5,434 nucleotides of DNA from Lamprocystis purpurea. GTDB taxonomy: Bacteria; Pseudomonadota; Gammaproteobacteria; Chromatiales; Chromatiaceae. This document shows positions 1 to 5,434 of the stretch, one piece after another. The stretch covers positions 1 to 5,434 of the forward strand of contig DYRB01000235.1 of the NCBI GenBank assembly GCA_020718945.1, in the 5' to 3' direction. A program made the position numbers and the translations under genes. Within the stretch, counting starts at the first letter, position 1; the number at the start of each line of letters is the position of its first letter. The notes below the pieces were generated by a model. That model saw only the letters and a list, made by a program, of their open reading frames with translations. It had not been told where the DNA came from and did no database searches.

Positions 1-42
1 GGACCTGGCTGCCGGCGTCGTACCGCGCCCCGTCGCGCCGAG

Positions 43-66
43 GCGGCGCTCCCACGGGGGCGCCGC
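43..66 (-). other. GC-only hairpin downstream of the deacetylase gene
   Basis: GCGGCGC (43-49) and GCGCCGC (60-66) form a perfect 7-base-pair stem around a 10-base loop. It begins 18 bases after the deacetylase stop codon. There is no T-run after the stem on the minus strand, so it does not qualify as a standard intrinsic terminator. It could slow or protect the 3' end of the transcript, or may only reflect high GC content. Confidence 0.25.
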
Positions 67-83
67 GGGCGCGGGATCATACC

Positions 84-1049
84 CTAATCCGCCTGGCGCA
101 TGTTCAACAGCAACCGCAGGCCGAAGCGCAGCGGGGTGCGCTCCCAGGGGCTGAAGCGCCGCAGTCGGAAGGGGTCCGTGGCTGGGGTGGAGACCCCCCG
201 TTGCGTAGTCACCGCGGCCTCGTAGCCGAGGTCCCGGGCCATGTCCGAGTGGATGGGCAGGAAGTCCACCCCCGGCTTGCCGTTGGGGTAGGCGAAGACG
301 CGCAGGCGCTCGCCGAGCAGTCCCTCCAGTTCCTCCTTGTTGGCGGCCATCTCGGCGCGCGCCTGGGCATCGTCGGTCTCGGCGAGGATGGGGTGGGTCA
401 CGGTGTGGCCACCGATGGCCATGCCGGCGGCGTGCAGTTCCTTGAGTTGCGCCCGGGTCAGCATGGGCGAGGTCAGGTGCGGGGCGTACCGGGCGCCGAT
501 TTCACGGGCCAGGGCCTCGCGCTCGGGCACCGGGCGGTACTTGATGGACCCCAGGACCGTCTCGGTGAGCCGGGCGCGCTGGGCCCGGTCGCCGAGGGCA
601 TACACGCCGAGTCCCAGATCGGACAGGTCCAGGTGCTCCCCGGGACAGGACCGCACCGCTGCGATGACCCGGTCGTTCCACATGATGCCGCCGTCCAGAT
701 AGCCGGTCGCCACGAACACCGTGGCCGGGATACCCAGGCGTTGCAGGATCGGCCAGGCGACGGTGAGGTTGTCGGCATAGCCGTCGTCGAAGGTGACGCA
801 GAAGGCCCGCGGCGGCAGGGTCCCGGCGCCCAGGCGCCGCGCGGCCTCGTCCAGGGGCAGGGGCGAGAAGCCGTCACGGAGCACCGTCATCAGGGCCTCG
901 AAGGTCGCCGCATCCGGGTCGTCGGCGGGATAGCCGGTCGGCTCGGGAGGGATGTGGTGAAAGGCGAGGATGGACAGGCGCCCTGATCGGGCGACGGAGA
1001 GGAGTCTGGCCGCGGTGCCGGCCAGGGTACGGTGCAATATCGGGGTCAT
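84..1049 (-). CDS. Polysaccharide deacetylase family protein (NodB homology domain)
   Basis: This 321-residue protein belongs to carbohydrate esterase family 4 (NodB fold), whose members remove N- or O-acetyl groups from polysaccharides using a divalent metal. Motif 1 is TFDDGYADN (residues 86-94), giving the general base Asp88 and metal ligand Asp89. Motif 2 is HTVTH (215-219), giving the two metal-binding histidines. Motif 3 is FAYPNG (252-257), and RRFSPW (297-302) may supply a later motif. The catalytic set looks intact. The N-terminus (1-30) is basic and mildly hydrophobic but shows no convincing signal peptide, so the enzyme may act in the cytoplasm or be membrane-associated. The ATG has only a weak GAG-type ribosome site. 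It is the last gene of the leftward set, 130 bases after the acyltransferase. The substrate is unknown; an exopolysaccharide or lipid-linked sugar is the natural guess. The family call is secure, the substrate is not. Confidence 0.93.
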   Translation of the reverse strand: MTPILHRTLAGTAARLLSVARSGRLSILAFHHIPPEPTGYPADDPDAATFEALMTVLRDGFSPLPLDEAARRLGAGTLPPRAFCVTFDDGYADNLTVAWPILQRLGIPATVFVATGYLDGGIMWNDRVIAAVRSCPGEHLDLSDLGLGVYALGDRAQRARLTETVLGSIKYRPVPEREALAREIGARYAPHLTSPMLTRAQLKELHAAGMAIGGHTVTHPILAETDDAQARAEMAANKEELEGLLGERLRVFAYPNGKPGVDFLPIHSDMARDLGYEAAVTTQRGVSTPATDPFRLRRFSPWERTPLRFGLRLLLNMRQAD

Positions 1050-1179
1050 GGGGCCGCTCGTCTGGTTCTGCTCTTCTTTGGGGTGGGCGGCGCGCGGGCC
1101 GCCGGGGGTCCGGGCAGGGGGCCCCTGGGAGCCTGTCGGTCATCCGCGAAGGCCGGCAAGCATACCGGGGCCGGTGGTT
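1050..1179 (-). other. GC-rich intergenic spacer between acyltransferase and deacetylase
   Basis: These 130 bases hold no supported gene. Two dyads are visible: GGCGGC (1086-1091) with GCCGCC (1098-1103), and the near-palindrome CAGGGG-G-CCCCTG (1115-1127). Neither is followed by a T-run on the minus strand. No clear promoter for the deacetylase was found. A purine-rich AAAGAAGAG (minus strand) lies about 21 bases before the deacetylase ATG, too far to be its ribosome site. Confidence 0.4.
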
Positions 1180-2283
1180 TCAGTCGCTACCCGGGGCCCG
1201 ATTGTGCCGTCGCGCCAGGGCCCGGGCGGCGCGTTTCGCCAGGGCGACGCCTCGGCCCCGTAGGCTGCGATTGCACAGCAACAGGGACTCGTGGCGGCGG
1301 ACCCCGGTGCTCCAGTGGCGCTTGTGACCCATGTCGTCGCCGAGGAAGTCAAACTCCCGGCAGCGCTCATGGAAGGCCCGGCGCAGCATGGCCTCGAAGG
1401 CCATGGCCCCGGGTGACAGCTCGGCGAAGCGCTGCTGGTAGGAGGTCTTGAGGTGGCCGATCCGCCCGGCCCAGCGGGCGCAGAGGTTGTAGGCGGCCGG
1501 CTCGCCGCGGATGTACAGGACATTGGCCAGCAACAGGTCATCGCGCGCCAGCATGGGCAGCAGGCGCTCGTGGTAGCGCAGTTCCTGCTGCCTGGATGGG
1601 ATATCGGTGCCTTCGGCGACCTTCCAACTCCCGGCCTCGATGCGCAGCATGTCCGCCAGCAGCGGGCCTGTGTACTGGGGCCCTTCAAACCAACGCAGTT
1701 CCAGGCCGGGATCGCCCGCGAGGTCCTTCTCCCGGCGGCGGACCTTGTAGCGGAACTTCTTGGCCTTGGCCGCGAGCAAGGAGTCCCAGTCGCCGGCGAT
1801 GCGCAGATAGGGCGACGCCTCGCCGGAGTAGCCGAACAGGTCATAACCCGCGGTCGCGGCGAGGCATGCCAAGGCGCGGCGGGTCTCGCCCTCTGCGGGG
1901 ACGTTATCCAGAGTCAGGATGTCCCAGCCCCCTTGCGCGTTGGCCTGGGACAGCAGGCCGGCGAGCACCTCCAGGTGGCGGTCGGTGGTGATGGCCTCCT
2001 GGTGATAGGAGACTAGGTTGCCGGCCGGTTCCAGGGCCCGCAGCGTCATGCCGGCCATGCGTCGGTCGGCGCGAAAGTAGGGAACCAACCCCACCAGGGT
2101 GCTGCCGTCGATGGCCAGACAGACCCTCAGCCCATCGAGTCGCCCGAAGGCATCCGCCGCGCACTCGACCCAGGCGGGCAGCATCGATGGGTCCGCCCCG
2201 GCCCGGCGCAGCAGGTCCGTCCAGGCGCTGCCATAGCGCGCCCTGGCCTCGGGCCAGGCCATGTCGGCAAAGGTCGCGGTCAT
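1180..2283 (-). CDS. GNAT family N-acyltransferase, BioF2/CelD-like
   Basis: This 367-residue protein resembles the BioF2-like/CelD (BcsL) acetyltransferases, a double-GNAT fold related to FemAB that is common in exopolysaccharide and cellulose loci. Family-type features seen are the basic stretch KKFRYKVRRREKDL (175-188), the EAGSW segment (216-220), the core around residues 251-280, ELSPGAMAFEAML (288-300), and FDFLGDDMGHKRHW (311-324), where other members carry the fDFg-G---YK--W pattern. It should transfer an acyl group from a CoA donor or, less likely, an aminoacyl group as FemABX proteins do. No signal peptide or membrane helix is evident, so it is probably cytoplasmic. The ATG at 2283 lacks a clear ribosome site; Met8 is an alternative start. 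It follows DUF1854 by 39 bases and precedes a deacetylase, so opposing acylation and deacylation of one polymer is plausible. Fold family is fairly sure, substrate is unknown. Confidence 0.88.
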   Translation of the reverse strand: MTATFADMAWPEARARYGSAWTDLLRRAGADPSMLPAWVECAADAFGRLDGLRVCLAIDGSTLVGLVPYFRADRRMAGMTLRALEPAGNLVSYHQEAITTDRHLEVLAGLLSQANAQGGWDILTLDNVPAEGETRRALACLAATAGYDLFGYSGEASPYLRIAGDWDSLLAAKAKKFRYKVRRREKDLAGDPGLELRWFEGPQYTGPLLADMLRIEAGSWKVAEGTDIPSRQQELRYHERLLPMLARDDLLLANVLYIRGEPAAYNLCARWAGRIGHLKTSYQQRFAELSPGAMAFEAMLRRAFHERCREFDFLGDDMGHKRHWSTGVRRHESLLLCNRSLRGRGVALAKRAARALARRHNRAPGSD

Positions 2284-2305
2284 GACCAGTGACGGGATAA
2301 TCTCA

Positions 2306-2320
2306 GGGCCTCGGCGGCCC
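2306..2320 (-). other. Small hairpin between DUF1854 and acyltransferase genes
   Basis: GGGCC (2306-2310) and GGCCC (2316-2320) pair around a five-base loop, starting three bases after the DUF1854 stop. It fills much of the 39-base gap before the acyltransferase start. No T-run follows, so readthrough is expected; it could modestly affect downstream expression. Confidence 0.25.
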
Positions 2321-2322
2321 GG

Positions 2323-2892
2323 CTACAGGTACCGCTCCACCGCCCGGCGACCATAGGCGTCAAGCTCGCGGGTGTCGGGGACCAGATAACGGATGCCCTG
2401 GGCGTCGAGGATCAGGGCACGGTAGGGCCCCAGGCGGCGCACGTCGTCCTCGGTGCGCAGGACGAAGCGGGTCAGGCCACGGTCGGTCTCCACCTCCCAC
2501 TCGGCGGGCTCCAGGTAGCTCGACACATTGCGTACCCGGCGGATGACCGGGACGAATTCCCGTCGGGTCAGTTCCTCTTCCACCAGGGCTCGGGACACCG
2601 CGGGCAGATCGGCCGGGTCCGGGATGCAGCGCAGTTCGCGGCCCTGGGCGTCGGTGAGTACCAGCCAACCGTGCGGGTGGCCTATGGGGAAGGCGCGCAC
2701 CGGGACCACACCGACGTGCTCGGCCCCCGTCTCGTCGGTCAGGACCAGGCGGTCCCAGGGGTCGCGGGCCAGTTGGAACGGGGCCCGGGGCGAGACCGGG
2801 GCCGCCGTGGGCTCGGGCGCTGTGTCTGGCTTGCCCAAGGCATCCGTCCCCAATTCGCGTTCATATGCGTTCATTTGCGGACCAATACTCAC
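2323..2892 (-). CDS. DUF1854 family protein, partner of the adjacent ABC exporter
   Basis: This 189-residue protein matches the DUF1854 family over residues ~40-189. Diagnostic stretches are REFVPVIRRVRNVSSYLEP (111-129), EWEVETDRGLTRFVLR (131-146), EDDVRRLGPYRALILDAQG (148-166), IRYLVPD (167-173) and the C-terminal RRAVERYL. Residues 1-38 are a variable, Pro/Ala-rich leader. No signal peptide or membrane segment is visible, so it should be a soluble, mainly beta-strand cytoplasmic protein. Its GTG start overlaps the ABC gene's TGA in the string GTGA, indicating translational coupling; Met7 (codon at 2872-2874) is an alternative start, and neither has a good ribosome site. From memory, this family is found beside the same ABC exporter near cyanophycin synthetase genes and has been named for that association; its molecular function is not established to my knowledge. 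A role as regulator or substrate adaptor of the exporter is inference. Confidence 0.9.
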   Translation of the reverse strand: MSIGPQMNAYERELGTDALGKPDTAPEPTAAPVSPRAPFQLARDPWDRLVLTDETGAEHVGVVPVRAFPIGHPHGWLVLTDAQGRELRCIPDPADLPAVSRALVEEELTRREFVPVIRRVRNVSSYLEPAEWEVETDRGLTRFVLRTEDDVRRLGPYRALILDAQGIRYLVPDTRELDAYGRRAVERYL

Positions 2893-5192
2893 AGGGTCAG
2901 GTGCCGCTTGGCCTGTTCAAGCTGGGCCTGGTAGAGCCGGGCATAGGCCCCCTGGCGCCGCAACAGTTCGTCGTGGGTGCCGACCTCGGCGATGCGCCCC
3001 TGGTCCAGGACCACCAGGCGATCAGCCCGGCGCAGGGTGCTCAGGCGGTGGGCTATGGCCAGGGTGGTGCGACCCCGGGTCAGGTTGTCCAGGGCCGCCT
3101 GGATCTTGCGCTCGGTCTCCGTATCCACCGAGGAGGTCGCCTCGTCCAGGATCAGGATGCGCGGGTCGGTGAGCAGGGCCCGGGCTATGGAGATGCGCTG
3201 GCGCTCGCCCCCGGACAGGGCCTGGCCGCGCTCGCCGACCAATGAGTCATAGGCATCGGGCAAGCGCAGGATGAACTCGTGGGCACTGGCCGCCCGGGCC
3301 GCGGCCATGATCTCCTCCGGGGTCGCCTCCGGGTGGCCGTAGGCGATGTTCTCGGCGATGGTCCCGAAGAACAGGAAGGGCTCCTGCAACACTATGCCGA
3401 TGTTGCGCCGGTAGGCCTCCACCGGGAAGGAGCGGATGTCGGTCCCGTCCACCAGGATGGCCCCCTCGGCCACATCGAAGAAGCGGCAGATCAGGTTGAT
3501 GAGGGTGGTCTTGCCGGCCCCGGTGTGGCCCACCAGGCCGATCATCTCCCCGGGGCGGATGTCCAGGTTCAGGTCGTGGAGCACCCGCCGCCGGCCGTAG
3601 TTGAAGGCGACCTTGCGCAGGGTGATGGCCCCCTCCACCCGGCCTGGGTCCACCGCGTCCACCGGCTCCGGGACGCTGGCGGCCCGGTCGAGGATCTCGA
3701 AGATGCGGTGGGTGGCGGCGGCCGCCTGCTGGGTCGCCCCCACCAGGCGGCTCATGGCCTCCAGGCGGACATAGAAGCGGCCAATGTAGGCGACGAAGGC
3801 GGTGAGCACGCCCACGGTGATGCCGCCCTCGGCCACCTGCCAGACCCCGAAGGCCCAGACCACCAGCAAGCCTATCTCGGTGAGGAAGGTCACCGCCGGG
3901 CCGAAGAAGGCCCACAGGGTGTTGACTCGGGTGTTGGCAGTGACGACCTGCTCGTTGGCGCGCCCGAAACGCTCGATCTCGCGGCGTTCCTGGGTGAAGG
4001 CCTTGACCACCCGGATGCCGGGGATGGTGTCGGCCAGCACGTTGACCATGTCCGCCCAGGCCCGGCTGCCCCGCTCGAAGCCGTGGCGCAGCCGCGCCCG
4101 CACCCGGTGGACCAGCCAGGCGATGATGGGGAAGGGTGCCAGGGTGATGAGGGCCAGGTGCGGGTCTATGGACAGCAGGATGATGGCGGTCATGAGGATC
4201 ATGACCAGGTCGGAGGCGAAGTCCAGCAGGTTCACCGAGAGGAAGTTGCAGATCCGGTCGGTGTCGCTGCCGACCCGGGAGATCAGGTCCCCGGTGCGTT
4301 TGCCGCCGAAGAACTCCAGGGACAGCATTTGCAAATGGGCATAGGTCTGCTGGCGCAGGTCCGCGGCGATGTTCTCGCTGGCGGCGGCCATGACGAAGGT
4401 TCGGGCCCAACTGAGCAGCCAGGCGAACACCGCGGCCAGGGCCAGGCCGCCCAGGTAGAGGCCGGCCAGATCGAAGTCCACCGGGGCCCCGGTGGTCTGG
4501 TGGGGGATCAGGACCTGGTCCAGCAGCGGTATGGTCAGGTAGGGCGGGACCAGGCTGGCCGCGGTCCCACCCAGCATGAGGCTGAAACCGAGCCCGATGT
4601 AACCGGCCCGGGGGCGGGCGAAGCGGGTCAGGCGCCACAGGGAGCGCCCCGGCGGGGGCAAGGGCGGGGCGGTGCAGAAGGGGCACTCGTCCTGGTCCGG
4701 GGCGATGATGGCCCCGCAGGCGGGACAGACGGTGCCCTGGACCTGGATGTCACCGAAGGGGTCCGCCGCCCGGTTGCGGCGGAGTATGGCCATGCGCCCC
4801 CGCTCGGCGAACTGCTGGGCGGCCGAGGAGCGCCCCGCGGTGTAGCGCCAGTGGCCGAGGCGCCCGTCCGGGCCGACGGCCTCCAGGGTCCCGGCCCCGC
4901 CCTGCTCGGCGGCACGCAGGCTGGCCAGGGCCTCCAGCGGCCAGCTCTGCCAGCCCGCACCAGCGCCAGCGCTGTCGTGGGCGAACAGGCGCTGCTCGGT
5001 CAGGCAGACCAGGCCGGGCACGAAGTGCAGGCGCCGGTCCAGGTCGGGCTCGAAGCAGGCGATCAGGGTCTCGCCATCGGCCAGGTGGATGCGGATCTCG
5101 GACGGGGTCGGCGGTCCGGCTGGGGCAGGGGCCGGGGCCTGGGCCAAGTCTGGCCGAATCGGCTGGGTGCCGGGGCTGGGGGGAGCTTTCAT
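2889..5192 (-). CDS. ABC exporter, fused permease/ATPase with N-terminal zinc-ribbon extension (cyanophycin-associated type)
   Basis: This 767-residue half-transporter should act as a homodimer in the inner membrane, using ATP to move an unknown substrate. Order of parts: a Pro/Ala-rich leader (1-30); a soluble, probably beta-rich domain (~31-138); a four-cysteine zinc ribbon (C156, C159, C170, C173); a type-I exporter membrane domain (~197-490) with about six hydrophobic helices; and an ATPase domain (~521-755). The ATPase is complete: Walker A GHTGAGKT (555-562), Q-loop Q603, signature LSGGE (659-663), Walker B ILILDEA (679-685), D-loop SSVD (687-690) and H-loop H715. Typical exporters of this class have about 580-600 residues, so the extension adds roughly 170-190. 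An in-frame TAG 12 bases upstream (5202-5204) fixes the ATG as the first available start, though the ribosome site is weak. It overlaps DUF1854 by four bases. MsbA-like lipid or peptide export is possible, but substrate is unknown. Confidence 0.95.
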   Translation of the reverse strand: MKAPPSPGTQPIRPDLAQAPAPAPAGPPTPSEIRIHLADGETLIACFEPDLDRRLHFVPGLVCLTEQRLFAHDSAGAGAGWQSWPLEALASLRAAEQGGAGTLEAVGPDGRLGHWRYTAGRSSAAQQFAERGRMAILRRNRAADPFGDIQVQGTVCPACGAIIAPDQDECPFCTAPPLPPPGRSLWRLTRFARPRAGYIGLGFSLMLGGTAASLVPPYLTIPLLDQVLIPHQTTGAPVDFDLAGLYLGGLALAAVFAWLLSWARTFVMAAASENIAADLRQQTYAHLQMLSLEFFGGKRTGDLISRVGSDTDRICNFLSVNLLDFASDLVMILMTAIILLSIDPHLALITLAPFPIIAWLVHRVRARLRHGFERGSRAWADMVNVLADTIPGIRVVKAFTQERREIERFGRANEQVVTANTRVNTLWAFFGPAVTFLTEIGLLVVWAFGVWQVAEGGITVGVLTAFVAYIGRFYVRLEAMSRLVGATQQAAAATHRIFEILDRAASVPEPVDAVDPGRVEGAITLRKVAFNYGRRRVLHDLNLDIRPGEMIGLVGHTGAGKTTLINLICRFFDVAEGAILVDGTDIRSFPVEAYRRNIGIVLQEPFLFFGTIAENIAYGHPEATPEEIMAAARAASAHEFILRLPDAYDSLVGERGQALSGGERQRISIARALLTDPRILILDEATSSVDTETERKIQAALDNLTRGRTTLAIAHRLSTLRRADRLVVLDQGRIAEVGTHDELLRRQGAYARLYQAQLEQAKRHLTL
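4674..4727 (-). other. Zinc-ribbon segment encoded within the ABC exporter
   Basis: These codons encode residues 156-173 of the exporter: CPAC, ten residues, then CPFC. The paired CxxC knuckles are the classic rubredoxin/zinc-ribbon metal site. It sits just before the first membrane helix, between a soluble N-terminal domain and the permease, so it should lie on the cytoplasmic side. Zinc binding is inferred from the spacing and not shown. Confidence 0.75.
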
Positions 5193-5267
5193 CAGATCAG
5201 GCTAACAGGGGGCGACGGCGTGGTACAGCTTGCGCTTGGGGGGTCGATACCTGGGGGGCCGGCTTCG

Positions 5268-5285
5268 ATTGGGCCTAGACCCAAT
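5268..5285. promoter_or_regulatory. Near-perfect 18-base palindrome, candidate operator
   Basis: The half-sites ATTGGG (5268-5273) and CCCAAT (5280-5285) are exact reverse complements around a central CTAG (5275-5278). Only the pair at 5274/5279 breaks the symmetry. It lies about 75 bases upstream of the exporter start codon, in the only sizeable non-coding region before the operon. Its symmetry suits a dimeric repressor or activator site. No regulator family can be assigned from the sequence. Confidence 0.4.
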
Positions 5286-5345
5286 ATCCATGCACGGCTA
5301 TCGACTTTGGATGGTGCCTAAAATACCATAAACATTCGACTTTTC
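5286..5345 (-). promoter_or_regulatory. Probable promoter region of the leftward operon
   Basis: This is the most AT-rich stretch of the window, especially 5316-5345, directly upstream of the four-gene leftward set. On the minus strand it contains -10-like hexamers TATGGT and TATTTT. No well-spaced -35 box matching the sigma-70 consensus was found, so the exact promoter is not defined. The stretch also contains the inverted pair ATGGT (5311-5315)/ACCAT (5325-5329) and two direct copies of TCGACTTT (5301-5308 and 5336-5343). On the plus strand TAAAAT (5319-5324) would be a fair -10 box for a divergent gene, again without a matching -35. Confidence 0.3.
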
Positions 5346-5366
5346 GTGATCGGCGAATGGATCCTA

Positions 5367-5379
5367 CGGCGCTGCGCCG
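5367..5379. repeat. Inverted repeat CGGCGC-T-GCGCCG near the right edge
   Basis: CGGCGC (5367-5372) and GCGCCG (5374-5379) are exact reverse complements separated by one base. The surrounding sequence has no T-run on either side. It may be part of a REP-like intergenic element or of the 3' end of an upstream gene. Only one copy is visible, so a repeat family cannot be shown from this window. Confidence 0.3.
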
Positions 5380-5434
5380 GGCACGCCACCCGTCTCGGTC
5401 GGTTCCCGATGCCCCTGTTCCGACCTTTTCTTTG

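Noticed and set aside
43..66. Intrinsic terminator after the deacetylase
   Set aside because: The stem is convincing but no T-run follows in the direction of transcription, so only a generic hairpin is reported.
201..986. A plus-strand 261-codon frame antisense to the deacetylase
   Set aside because: Composition is Gly/Val/Gln/Arg-rich without family features, and the minus-strand frame has complete NodB motifs.
1032..1451. Plus-strand frames covering the 130-base spacer and the end of the acyltransferase
   Set aside because: The translations are Gly/Arg/Pro-rich with no family resemblance and mostly overlap the acyltransferase coding sequence; no supported gene lies in the spacer.
3247..4686. 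A minus-strand 479-codon frame inside the exporter gene
   Set aside because: It is a frame-shifted reading of the exporter, dominated by Pro, Gly, Arg and His, without any domain. The real frame has all ABC motifs without interruption.
5172..5258. Several G-runs (5172-5175, 5178-5183, 5208-5212, 5238-5243, 5253-5258) as a possible G-quadruplex
   Set aside because: The runs are spaced up to about 25 bases apart, too far for a typical compact quadruplex, and the leftward transcript would carry C-runs rather than G-runs. In DNA this GC-rich it is not distinctive.
3279..5321. A plus-strand open frame of 680 codons antisense to most of the exporter gene
   Set aside because: Its translation is low-complexity, rich in Gly, Asp, Glu, Gln and His with no recognisable domain. 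Long antisense frames are expected opposite high-GC genes with strong third-position G/C bias, and the opposite strand encodes a textbook ABC exporter.

Overview
The window is a GC-rich bacterial segment carrying four complete genes, all on the minus strand and read from right to left. In transcription order they are an ABC exporter with fused membrane and ATPase domains (2889-5192), a DUF1854 protein (2323-2892), a BioF2/CelD-like GNAT acyltransferase (1180-2283) and a NodB-type polysaccharide deacetylase (84-1049). The strong G/C preference at third codon positions and the gene families fit a high-GC proteobacterium. My best guess is a gammaproteobacterium of the purple-sulfur (Chromatiales) type, but no marker gene here proves it.

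Right edge (5193-5434): a non-coding stretch containing an AT-richer island (about 5281-5345), a near-perfect 18-base palindrome and several short direct and inverted repeats. It is the most likely promoter/operator region for the leftward operon. The last ~70 bases may hold the end of an upstream gene or the start of a divergent one, but neither can be established. Middle (2323-5192): the ABC exporter and the DUF1854 gene overlap by four bases (GTGA), so they are probably translationally coupled and work together. As I recall, this pair occurs in many proteobacteria next to cyanophycin synthetase genes and has been named 'cyanophycin metabolism-associated'; no cphA lies in this window. Left half (84-2283): the acyltransferase follows DUF1854 after 39 bases, and the deacetylase follows after a further 130 GC-rich bases. 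Both resemble enzymes that add or remove acyl groups on surface polysaccharides.

Taken together, the layout suggests one transcription unit that joins a poorly characterised exporter module (ABC + DUF1854) to two acyl-modifying enzymes. The substrate of the exporter is unknown. The ABC protein has an unusual ~190-residue cytoplasmic N-terminal extension with a four-cysteine zinc ribbon, which together with the DUF1854 partner is the most interesting part of the window. I saw no tRNA, rRNA, CRISPR array, insertion sequence or integration site.
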